Positions 1 to 7,265 of a stretch of 21,214 nt of DNA are shown here, piece after piece. Source of the stretch: JBGVMW01 sp045125095 (GTDB lineage Bacteria > Bacillota > Clostridia > Lachnospirales > Lachnospiraceae); contig JBGVMW010000279.1 of assembly GCA_045125095.1 (NCBI GenBank), forward strand, positions 1 through 21,214, read 5' to 3'. Position 1 is the stretch's first letter, and every line of letters starts with the position of its first letter. The position numbers were made by a program, and so were the translations under genes. Under the pieces are notes generated by a model. That model saw only the letters and a list, made by a program, of their open reading frames with translations. It did no database searches and had not been told where the DNA came from.

Positions 1-20
1 ACAGATAGTTTGTAAAAAAG

Positions 21-81
21 TTATCCACACAAAAACAAAGTGCATACAAATCTGTAAAATCATACGTTTTTGTGTGGATAA
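21..81. repeat. Perfect 16-bp inverted repeat carrying two consensus DnaA boxes
   Basis: The arms at 21-36 and 66-81 are exact reverse complements of each other, separated by 29 bases. The outer nine bases of each arm are TTATCCACA (21-29) and its complement TGTGGATAA (73-81), the consensus DnaA box. Imperfect complementary bits (ACAGA and TTTGTA near 1-14, TACAAATCTGT at 46-56) form a second, overlapping inverted pair. An A/T run (about 90-107) follows directly. The repeat and the box match are seen directly; DnaA binding is inferred. There is no dnaA or replication gene in the window, so the site could be an origin fragment, a DnaA-titration site or a stem-loop belonging to an upstream gene outside the window. 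Confidence 0.6.
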
Positions 82-169
82 AACTTGTGAAAAAATTTTT
101 AAATTTCTCTCTTTTGACTAGGACAAGGCTGAACTGTTACACCCTATATGAAAAAAATGCCAGAAATTG

Positions 170-198
170 TTGAATATAAAATTAAAATATGTTATACT
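170..198 (+). promoter_or_regulatory. Promoter of the cobalamin operon
   Basis: A -35 element TTGAAT (170-175) and a -10 element TATACT (193-198) are separated by 17 bases, and a TG one base before the -10 box makes it an extended -10. The predicted start near 205 lies about 15 bases before the riboswitch P1 stem, the expected arrangement for a riboswitch leader. No start site has been measured, so this is inferred from spacing and match alone. Confidence 0.7.
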
Positions 199-219
199 GG
201 CTTGAATTGAATATGTAAC

Positions 220-391
220 AATTAGGTGTCAGAACAATAACAATGTTTGTTGGTTCTGGTGAAAAGGGAAACAGGTGCAAATCCTGTACGAACTCGTCAC
301 CGTAATTAGGGAGCAGGTGCTGATATATCACTGGGAAACTGGGAAGATAGCACTGATGCATGGATCTATAAGTCGGGAGACCTGCCTGATT
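220..391 (+). promoter_or_regulatory. Cobalamin riboswitch aptamer
   Basis: The B12 box AGTCGGGAGACCTGCC is at 371-386. Upstream are the expected aptamer blocks: GAAAAGGGAA near 260, AGGTGCAAATCCT near 273, CGTCACCGTAATTAGGGAG near 295-313 and CACTGGGAAACTGGGAAG near 330-348. The closing P1 stem is visible, with AATTAGG (220-226) pairing with CCTGATT (385-391) with one G-U pair. The aptamer binds adenosylcobalamin or a related corrinoid in the nascent RNA. Its position ahead of a complete B12 transport and synthesis operon agrees with feedback repression. Confidence 0.95.
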
Positions 392-428
392 GTTGTACAG
401 AAACGATTGTTTCAGACCACGAGTAACT

Positions 429-523
429 GGTTGTACGTGAATATTTGCAGGATAACAATACATCCCGCAGATTTACTTTGTGTACAAACCCTTTACCTGT
501 ATAGGAAAGGGTTTTCTTTTTGT
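429..523 (+). terminator. Riboswitch expression platform: candidate antiterminator and intrinsic terminator
   Basis: The terminator stem pairs AACCCTTT (487-494) with AAAGGGTT (506-513), with an inner CCT/AGG pairing and a GTAT loop, and is followed by TTCTTTTTG. A competing pairing is visible: GGTTGTAC (429-436) can pair with GTACAAACC (482-490) with one bulged A, which uses up the 5' arm of the terminator. A small hairpin (447-468) sits inside that antiterminator. In the usual logic, ligand binding favours the terminator. The terminator is seen clearly; the switch partner is inferred from complementarity. Bases 524-617 are leader with no other feature that I can see. Confidence 0.8.
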
Positions 524-617
524 TGTGCTTTTTGTTGGTATTGGAATCGTTTTTGTAGGCAGATACATATTTGATGAAATATACAGATAGCAGAGAAACT
601 GCGGAAATGAGGAAAAT

Positions 618-2333
618 ATGAAAAAACAATTAGTAGTGATGTTGACAGCATTGTTGAGCATAAGTTGTCTTGGCGGTTGCGGTGATGAAAAGCAACAGCA
701 GGAAGTGACAAATGAGAGTGTACAGGAAGAAAGTACAACTTCTGCTGATGCACAAGTAAAGCCGGAAAAAGAGGTTTCGGATGGAGATGCAGAACAGGCA
801 AAGAATGAAACCGCAATTTTAGTAGTAAGTTTTGGAACCAGCTATAATGACAGTAGAGATATCACCATTGGTGCCATTGAAAAGACAATCACAGACGCAT
901 ATCCGGAATATGAGGTTCGTAGAGCGTTTACCAGTCAGATTATCATTGATAAGTTGAAAGAACGTGATGGATTAGAGATTGATAATGTAGAAGAAGCATT
1001 AGACAGAGCAGTAGCTGATGGTGTTAAGGAATTAATAGTACAGCCAACACATCTGATGAATGGTTATGAGTATAATGACCTTGCAAAAGCTTTGACAGAG
1101 TATGTGGATAAGTTTGACAAAATCACATTAGCAGATCCATTGATGATAAGCGATGCTGATTTTGATGCAGTAATCAAAGCCATTACAGAAAAGACAGCTT
1201 CCTATGATGATGGTGAAACAGCTATCTGCTTTATGGGACATGGAACAGAAGCAGCGTCCAATGAAATTTATGCAAAGCTTCAGGAAAAGTTGACAGAAGG
1301 TGGTTTTGAAAATTACTATGTTGGCACAGTAGAAGCAGCTCCTTCCTTAGATGATGTGATAGCAGCGCTTAAGGCTAAGGGAAGTTATAAGAAGGTTGTA
1401 TTAGAACCATTAATGGTAGTTGCAGGTGATCATGCAAATAATGATATGGCAGGAGCAGAAGAAGATTCTTGGAAAACCGCTTTAGAGAATGAAGGTTATG
1501 AAGTAGAGTGTATTTTAGATGGACTTGGTCAGATTCCTGCTATTCAGGATATTTATGTAGAACATATAAAGACAGCAATTTCAGAAGGAACAACCTTTAG
1601 CGGAGTGACAGAGACAGAAGCAGATTCCACAGTAACAGAGATTGAGAATGGAACTTATAGCATCGAAGTAGAATCAAGCTCCTCTATGTTCAAGGTTGAA
1701 AAAGCGGAACTGACAGTAGCAGATGGAAGTATGACAGCCGTTATTACTCTCAGTGGAGATGGTTACAGTAAACTTTATATGGGAACTGGAGAACAGGCAT
1801 CGTCATCTAGTGAAGCAGATTGCATTCCTTTTGTAGAGGATGCAGATGGAGCTTATACATATACAATTCCGGTAGAAGCATTCGATCAGCCGATTAATTG
1901 TGCGGCGTTTAGTAAAAAGAAAGAACAGTGGTACGATCGTGAACTTACATTTCTGTCAGCAACTCTTTCAGCAGTTAGTTCCAACGAAGCGGCTTCTACA
2001 GAAGTAGCGGTAGAGGATGGTACTTATACAATAGATGTAACTTTTGAAGGTGGAAGTGGAAAAGCTACAATAGCTTCACCAGCGACTATTACTGTGTCAG
2101 AAGGCAAGGCAACTGCAACCATACAGTGGAATAGCCCAAATTATGATTATATGCTTGTAAATGGAGAAAAATATCTCCCGGTAAATACAGAAGGTGACTC
2201 TGTATTTGAAATCCCTGTTTTGGCTTTTGATGAAAAAATGACAGTGATTGGAGACACAGTGGCAATGAGCAAGCCTCATGAAATCGAATATACAGTCACC
2301 TTCCATTCTGAAACAATGAAGGCAACAGAATAA
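618..2333 (+). CDS. cbiK: CbiK-like sirohydrochlorin cobaltochelatase lipoprotein with two C-terminal repeats
   Basis: The 571-aa product starts with a lipoprotein signal peptide (hydrophobic 5-18, lipobox LGGC with Cys21), then an acidic linker to about residue 63. Residues 64-321 match the anaerobic cobaltochelatase CbiK along its whole length: SFGTSYNDSR at the start, NGYEYND with Glu151, MGHGT with His208 and GDHANNDMAG with His272. The two histidines and the glutamate correspond to the metal-binding residues of Salmonella CbiK. Residues about 341-445 and 465-562 are two related beta-rich repeats, each opening with [EN]GTY[ST]I, resembling bacterial heme-binding (NEAT-like) or iron-transport-associated domains; that part is tentative. 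The signal places the enzyme outside the membrane, whereas cobalt insertion for B12 is cytoplasmic. It may act in cobalt, heme or tetrapyrrole handling with the transporter encoded next. It is the first gene after the riboswitch, with AGGAAA ahead of the ATG. Confidence 0.85.
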   Translation: MKKQLVVMLTALLSISCLGGCGDEKQQQEVTNESVQEESTTSADAQVKPEKEVSDGDAEQAKNETAILVVSFGTSYNDSRDITIGAIEKTITDAYPEYEVRRAFTSQIIIDKLKERDGLEIDNVEEALDRAVADGVKELIVQPTHLMNGYEYNDLAKALTEYVDKFDKITLADPLMISDADFDAVIKAITEKTASYDDGETAICFMGHGTEAASNEIYAKLQEKLTEGGFENYYVGTVEAAPSLDDVIAALKAKGSYKKVVLEPLMVVAGDHANNDMAGAEEDSWKTALENEGYEVECILDGLGQIPAIQDIYVEHIKTAISEGTTFSGVTETEADSTVTEIENGTYSIEVESSSSMFKVEKAELTVADGSMTAVITLSGDGYSKLYMGTGEQASSSSEADCIPFVEDADGAYTYTIPVEAFDQPINCAAFSKKKEQWYDRELTFLSATLSAVSSNEAASTEVAVEDGTYTIDVTFEGGSGKATIASPATITVSEGKATATIQWNSPNYDYMLVNGEKYLPVNTEGDSVFEIPVLAFDEKMTVIGDTVAMSKPHEIEYTVTFHSETMKATE

Positions 2334-2345
2334 GAGGAATTTAGA

Positions 2346-3536
2346 ATGAATAAAAGAAACAAAGTAATTACTTTATGTTTCTTGCTTTTAACAGGACTGC
2401 TGGGACTATGTAGTTGTAGCAGTCCTGCTTCTAATTCTGCGTCTGATTTTGCGACGGAGTCAAAGGAAAGTATAGAAACAGAAGATGGGAAAACTGAGCT
2501 TATATATGAAAGTAGCATGGAGCTACAGTTTGCAGAAAAGTTTTCGGTGGATTATTATGAGGGCGGTTACACAATGCTGACAATAACGGATGGTAATCGA
2601 TTTCTCATAGTACCGGAGGGACAAAGTGTACCTGAGAAGTTGGAGGAGGATATTGTAGTCTTGCATCGTCCGATAAAGAATCTTTATCTGGTAGCAAGTG
2701 CGGTTATGAGTATGTTTTGTGAGTTGGATGCTTTGGATGCAATTCGGCTTTCTGGTCAGAAGGAAGATGGCTGGTATATTGAAGAAGCAAAAGAGGCGAT
2801 GGCAAGAGGCGATATAGTCTATGCTGGTAAGTACAATAAACCAGATTATGAATTGATTTTGTCTGAAGATTGTTCCCTTGCGATTGAAAATATGATGATT
2901 TCCCATTCACCGGAAGTTATTGAGAAGCTTGAAGATTTTGGGATTCCTGCTATGATAGAATACTCCAGTTATGAGTCACATCCTTTGGGTAGAGTGGAAT
3001 GGATAAAGTTCTTTGGTGCATTACTTGGTAAGGAAGAAGAAGCAGAGAAAGCATTTAAAAAACAAGTGGACATTTTGGAACGTGTAAAGGCAGATGAAAA
3101 AACAGACAAGACAGTTGCTTTCTTTTATATTACCTCAAATGGAATGGCGCAAGTGAGAAAGACTACTGATTATGTACCAAAAATGATAGAATTGGCAGGC
3201 GGTAAATATATCTTTGATCAATTGGGTGAAGAAGATTCCAAGCGTTCGACTATGAATATGCAGATGGAAGAATTTTATAATACAGCAAAGGATGCAGATT
3301 TTATTATATATAACAGTGCAATAGATGGTGGCGTTTCCTCATTGGAGGAGCTTTTTGGTAAGAGTGAACTTCTAAAGGATTTTAAAGCTGTACAGGAAGG
3401 GAATGTCTGGTGTACAACGAATGACATGTATCAGCAATCTATGTCAATTGGTTATTTGATAGAAGATATACATAAGATGCTATTAGAAGATGAAGAAAAC
3501 CAAGCAGAAATGAAATATCTTTTCAAGTTAGAGTAA
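2346..3536 (+). CDS. btuF: ABC transporter substrate-binding lipoprotein, probably corrinoid-binding
   Basis: This 396-aa protein has a lipoprotein signal peptide with the likely lipidated cysteine at 24 (LCSC) and a Ser/Glu-rich linker. The rest fits a periplasmic-binding protein of the iron-siderophore/B12 (TroA/BtuF-like) fold, with two lobes and a connecting helix. The segment IPAMIEYSSYESHPLGRVEW followed by a Lys/Glu-rich helix is typical of this family between the lobes. It follows cbiK by 12 bases with AGAGGA as ribosome binding site, and the matching permease and ATPase lie directly downstream. Riboswitch control supports a corrinoid as ligand, but the chelatase-like neighbour leaves heme or another tetrapyrrole possible. 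The family call is firm and the ligand is inferred. Confidence 0.85.
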   Translation: MNKRNKVITLCFLLLTGLLGLCSCSSPASNSASDFATESKESIETEDGKTELIYESSMELQFAEKFSVDYYEGGYTMLTITDGNRFLIVPEGQSVPEKLEEDIVVLHRPIKNLYLVASAVMSMFCELDALDAIRLSGQKEDGWYIEEAKEAMARGDIVYAGKYNKPDYELILSEDCSLAIENMMISHSPEVIEKLEDFGIPAMIEYSSYESHPLGRVEWIKFFGALLGKEEEAEKAFKKQVDILERVKADEKTDKTVAFFYITSNGMAQVRKTTDYVPKMIELAGGKYIFDQLGEEDSKRSTMNMQMEEFYNTAKDADFIIYNSAIDGGVSSLEELFGKSELLKDFKAVQEGNVWCTTNDMYQQSMSIGYLIEDIHKMLLEDEENQAEMKYLFKLE

Positions 3537-3559
3537 GCGTGTTTGCTTGAATATAGCAA

Positions 3560-3580
3560 AATTCACTCAAAGTGGGAATT
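3560..3580 (+). other. Small intergenic hairpin between binding-protein and permease genes
   Basis: AATTCACT (3560-3567) can pair with AGTG plus AATT (3571-3580), with a two-base GG bulge and a CAA loop. No T-run follows, so it is not an intrinsic terminator. It may be an mRNA processing or stability element that sets the binding protein to permease ratio. A weaker outer pairing exists between 3537-3545 and 3602-3610. Confidence 0.3.
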
Positions 3581-3625
3581 GCAATTGTAGGAATGAATTT
3601 TCAAACGCGCTCTAGGAGGAACAGA

Positions 3626-4648
3626 ATGCAGAGAAATAGAAGAATTAGATATATATTGGCTTTTTTATTGCTTGGAATCTGTGTGATAGCATTTTTGATC
3701 TGCAATATTTGTATTGGTAGTGTGGAGATTTCGTTATCAGATATCAGAAAATGTCTTGTAGGAGAGGAAATGGATAAAACCATGCGAAGAATTCTTTGGG
3801 ATATCAGGTTTCCCAGAGCAGTGGCAGCTATGATACTTGGCGGCGCTTTGTCGCTTGCCGGATATCTTTTGCAGACGTTTTTCCATAATCCCATTGCAGG
3901 TCCATTTATCCTAGGTATTTCCTCAGGTGCAAAAATGATTGTGGCACTGGTAATGGTGTTTTTATTGGGAAAGGCAATAAAAGTGAGTTCGGCAACTCTT
4001 ATCATTGCAGCATTTCTTGGGGCGATGATATCGATGGGTTTTGTTTTACTTATGTCGCGAAAAATTAATAATATGTCCATGCTGATTGTCAGTGGTGTTA
4101 TGATTGGATATATCTGTTCTGCCGTTACAGAGTTTGTGGTAACATTTGCAAATGATGCCGATATTGTAAATCTTCATAACTGGTCAAGAGGAAGCTTTTC
4201 AGGAATGACATGGGATCATGTGGCAGTTATGACAGTTGTGATACTGGTAACTTTTTGTATTATTTTTCTACTCTCTAAGCCGCTCAGTGCATATCAGTTA
4301 GGTGAATCTTATGCAAAAAATATGGGAGTGAATATTCGGTTGCTTCGGATATCTATGGTTGTTTTGTCTAGTATTTTGTCTGCATGTATTGTGGCTTATG
4401 CAGGACCGATTTCATTTGTAGGAGTTGCTGTACCGCATTTGGTAAAAAGTCTTTTAGGGACAGCCAAGCCAATTCTTATGATACCAGCGTGTTTTCTGGG
4501 AGGAAGTGTTTTCTGTCTTGTGTGTGATTTATTGGCAAGAACATTGTTTGCCCCGACGGAGCTGGGTATCAGCACAGTAACCGCAGTTTTTGGAGCGCCG
4601 GTAGTGTTGTGGATTATGGCAAGGCGTAAGAAGGAGAGGACAATATAA
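3626..4648 (+). CDS. btuC: FecCD/BtuC-family ABC transporter permease
   Basis: The product is about 340 aa with eight to ten hydrophobic segments and the FecCD signatures: RFPRAVAAMILGGALSLAG, HNPIAGPFILGISSGA, LHNWSRGSF, and near the C-terminus AGPISFVGVAVPHL and ELGISTVTAVFGAPV. It forms the membrane channel for the binding protein upstream. The reading frame is open from a GTG at 3572, but the ATG at 3626 is preferred because AGGAGG lies seven bases before it and the protein then begins directly ahead of the first membrane helix. The stop codon overlaps the start of the ATPase gene by one base (TAATG), which suggests translational coupling. Substrate specificity is inferred from the riboswitch and neighbours. 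Confidence 0.88.
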   Translation: MQRNRRIRYILAFLLLGICVIAFLICNICIGSVEISLSDIRKCLVGEEMDKTMRRILWDIRFPRAVAAMILGGALSLAGYLLQTFFHNPIAGPFILGISSGAKMIVALVMVFLLGKAIKVSSATLIIAAFLGAMISMGFVLLMSRKINNMSMLIVSGVMIGYICSAVTEFVVTFANDADIVNLHNWSRGSFSGMTWDHVAVMTVVILVTFCIIFLLSKPLSAYQLGESYAKNMGVNIRLLRISMVVLSSILSACIVAYAGPISFVGVAVPHLVKSLLGTAKPILMIPACFLGGSVFCLVCDLLARTLFAPTELGISTVTAVFGAPVVLWIMARRKKERTI

Positions 4649-5754
4649 TGGAATATTATTTTTGCACAAAAAAAATGAGTGTCGGTTATCATAAATGTCC
4701 TCTGATAGAAGATATTGAAATTGGTCTGGAAAAAGGAGAAATTTTGACGCTGATTGGACCGAACGGTGCAGGGAAATCTACGATTTTAAAAAGTATTGCC
4801 AGACAGCTTGCTCTAATTGATGGTGTGATATATCTTGACAGGCAGAGTATAATACAAATGTCAGGTGAAGAATTATCACAGAAAATGGCAGTCGTGCTGA
4901 CCGATAAGCTAAAAACAGAAATGATGACCTGTGAGGATGTTGTTGCAACCGGACGATATCCATATACAGGCCGCTTTGGGATTTTGTCGGAATCCGATTA
5001 TCGAGTGATTGAGGAAGCAATGGAGCTGGTGCATGTAACTGCAATGAAAGATCAGGATTTTACGCAGATTAGTGATGGTCAAAGACAACGTGTTATGCTT
5101 GCCCGTGCTATTTGTCAGGAACCAGAGATTATTATTCTTGATGAGCCGACATCTTACCTGGATGTAAAATATAAATTAGAATTTTTGTCTATTTTGCAGG
5201 AAATGCGTAGAAAAAAAGGTCTTACTGTTATTATGTCACTCCATGAACTTGAATTAGCGGCAAGAGTTTCCGATAAGATACTTTGTGTGAATGGAACATA
5301 TGTTGACCGGTTTGGACAGCCGGAGGAAATTTTTACGTCAGGCTATATTTCTGGTTTGTTTGGTATCACATCAGGGAGTTTTGATGAAGAAAGTGGAAGT
5401 ATGGAGCTTGAAGCATCGAAAGAGATAGCAGAGGTCTTTGTAATAGCAGGTGGAGGGACAGGAAGAAACGTGTATCGCAGATTGCAAAGGGAAGGAACTG
5501 CTTTCATAACAGGCATTTTGTTTGAAAACGATTTAGATTACCCGGTGGCAAACGCTTTGGCAGAAGAAGTGATAATGGCAGAATCATTTGAGCCAATAAA
5601 AGATGTGTTATTGGAAACTGCCAAACAAAGAATAGATTCCTGCAAGCGAGTAATCTGCTGTAAAGAAAAATTCGGAAGCTTTGAACTGGCGAACAGAGAA
5701 CTGCTTGCGTATGCCAGACAAAAAGGAAAAATAATTGAAATGAAGGAAGCGTAG
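4648..5754 (+). CDS. btuD: ABC transporter ATP-binding protein with C-terminal extension (BtuD-like)
   Basis: Residues 1 to about 245 are a complete ABC ATPase: Walker A GPNGAGKST (37-45), signature ISDGQRQRVMLARA near 141-154, Walker B IIILDEPTSYLD near 160-171 and switch histidine MSLHE near 195-199. The signature has ISDGQ in place of LSGGQ, as in many siderophore/B12 ATPases. The protein is 368 aa, about 110 longer than a standard ATPase of this family. The extension (about 255-368) starts with VFVIAGGGTGRNVYRRLQ, a glycine-rich turn typical of a small alpha/beta nucleotide-binding-like fold, and has two adjacent cysteines near 340. I do not know the extension's function; a sensor or regulatory domain is plausible. 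The protein powers corrinoid (or related) import with the two preceding gene products. Confidence 0.88.
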   Translation: MEYYFCTKKMSVGYHKCPLIEDIEIGLEKGEILTLIGPNGAGKSTILKSIARQLALIDGVIYLDRQSIIQMSGEELSQKMAVVLTDKLKTEMMTCEDVVATGRYPYTGRFGILSESDYRVIEEAMELVHVTAMKDQDFTQISDGQRQRVMLARAICQEPEIIILDEPTSYLDVKYKLEFLSILQEMRRKKGLTVIMSLHELELAARVSDKILCVNGTYVDRFGQPEEIFTSGYISGLFGITSGSFDEESGSMELEASKEIAEVFVIAGGGTGRNVYRRLQREGTAFITGILFENDLDYPVANALAEEVIMAESFEPIKDVLLETAKQRIDSCKRVICCKEKFGSFELANRELLAYARQKGKIIEMKEA

Positions 5755-5771
5755 AAAGGCATGGTTAATGT

Positions 5772-7265
5772 ATGGCAAAAGTAATTATGATTCAAGGCAC
5801 AATGTCAAATGCAGGAAAGAGTCTTCTTGTAGCAGGACTTTGCAGGATAATGAAACAGGATGGGTATCGGGTGGCACCGTTTAAATCACAAAATATGGCA
5901 TTGAATTCTTTCATAACGGAGGAAGGTCTTGAAATGGGCAGAGCGCAGGTTATGCAGGCAGAAGCGGCTGGTATGAAACCAATGGTTTGTATGAATCCGA
6001 TTTTGTTAAAACCCACAAATCACACTGGCTCACAGGTGATAGTAAACGGAGAAGTGCTTGGAAATATGAGCGCACGAGATTATTTTGCCTACAAAAAGCA
6101 ACTGATTCCAGATATCAAAAAGGCTTTTCAAAAATTAGAAGAATTAGCAGATATTATTGTAATAGAAGGGGCAGGAAGCCCGGCAGAAATTAATTTGAGG
6201 GAAAATGATATTGTCAATATGGGTTTGGCAAAGATGGTAGATGCGCCGGTACTTCTTGTTGGAGATATTGACCGGGGCGGTGTATTTGCACAATTATTAG
6301 GAACGTTGATGTTGTTAGAGGAAGAAGAAAAGAAACGGGTAAAAGGGCTAATCATTAATAAATTCCGCGGAGACAAGTCCATACTTGATCCCGGTATAAA
6401 GATGTTGGAAGAAAAAGGAAAGGTTCCGGTAACAGGTGTGGTTCCTTATATGGAATTGTCGTTAGAGGATGAGGACAGCTTGACGGAACGTTTTGATAGG
6501 AAAGCAGAAGGATGTATTGATATCGCAGTGATTCGTTACCCAAGAATATCTAATTTTACGGATTTTAATGTGTTTGAACAAATCCCCGGCGTGACTGTTC
6601 GATACGTTACTTCTGTAAATGAATTGCATCATCCTGATTTGGTATTTTTGCCGGGCAGTAAAAATACTATGGGTGATTTAAAATGGATGCGACAGAATGG
6701 GTTGGAAGCTGCTGTGAAAAAACTTGCAGAAGAAATCCCGGTCTGTGGAATTTGCGGTGGCTATCAGATGATGGGGCATCAAATTTCAGATCCACAGGAA
6801 GTGGAGGAGGGAGGTATCATTCGGGGAATGGAATTGCTTCCTGTTATAACGGAATTAAAGAAAGAAAAGGTACGCTGTCAGGTGGATGGCAAAATAAATG
6901 AACTACAAGGTCTGTTTTCCGCAATTTCAGGATTGGCGTATGATGGGTATGAAATACATATGGGACAGACTAGCTTAGTAAAAGATGGACAAGAAGTTAC
7001 AATTGACAAAGAAAAAGTAGTGATATCTGCCAGTAATAAAAATGTGTACGGTTCCTATGTACATGGTTTATTTGACAGAGGTGGTATAGCAACTTCTATT
7101 ATAGAAGCATTGGCAGAGAAAAAAGGAATTAAGATAGATAATGGAGTTTGGGAAGATTATCAGAGCTTTAAGGAAAAGCAATATGATAAATTAGCAGATA
7201 CGTTACGAGAGTATCTGAATATGGAGGAAATCTATGGAATGCTTAGAGAAGCACATTTTGAATAG
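5772..7265 (+). CDS. cbiP: Cobyric acid synthase (glutamine-dependent amidotransferase)
   Basis: CbiP/CobQ amidates the b, d, e and g side chains of adenosylcobyrinic acid a,c-diamide to give adenosylcobyric acid, using ATP and glutamine, in the cytoplasm. The 497-aa length is usual. The N-terminal dethiobiotin-synthetase-like domain shows the P-loop GTMSNAGKS (9-17), then APFKSQNMALNSF and VIEGAGSPAEINL. The C-terminal class I glutaminase domain has its nucleophile cysteine in CGICGGYQMMG near residue 325 and the catalytic histidine in YVHGLFD near 430. The ATG lies 17 bases after the ATPase gene with a somewhat distant GAAAGG. It overlaps cobT by 32 bases. Confidence 0.96.
   Translation: MAKVIMIQGTMSNAGKSLLVAGLCRIMKQDGYRVAPFKSQNMALNSFITEEGLEMGRAQVMQAEAAGMKPMVCMNPILLKPTNHTGSQVIVNGEVLGNMSARDYFAYKKQLIPDIKKAFQKLEELADIIVIEGAGSPAEINLRENDIVNMGLAKMVDAPVLLVGDIDRGGVFAQLLGTLMLLEEEEKKRVKGLIINKFRGDKSILDPGIKMLEEKGKVPVTGVVPYMELSLEDEDSLTERFDRKAEGCIDIAVIRYPRISNFTDFNVFEQIPGVTVRYVTSVNELHHPDLVFLPGSKNTMGDLKWMRQNGLEAAVKKLAEEIPVCGICGGYQMMGHQISDPQEVEEGGIIRGMELLPVITELKKEKVRCQVDGKINELQGLFSAISGLAYDGYEIHMGQTSLVKDGQEVTIDKEKVVISASNKNVYGSYVHGLFDRGGIATSIIEALAEKKGIKIDNGVWEDYQSFKEKQYDKLADTLREYLNMEEIYGMLREAHFE

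Noticed and set aside
114..142. Second promoter with TTGACT (114-119)
   Set aside because: At 17-base spacing the -10 is TTACAC, which is poor; the promoter at 170-198 is much better placed and matched.
182..574. Open frames on both strands across the riboswitch region
   Set aside because: They overlap the conserved aptamer and terminator, have no ribosome binding site and no recognisable protein character.
3572..3625. Longer permease start at GTG 3572 or ATG 3593
   Set aside because: Neither has a good ribosome binding site, whereas AGGAGG precedes the ATG at 3626.
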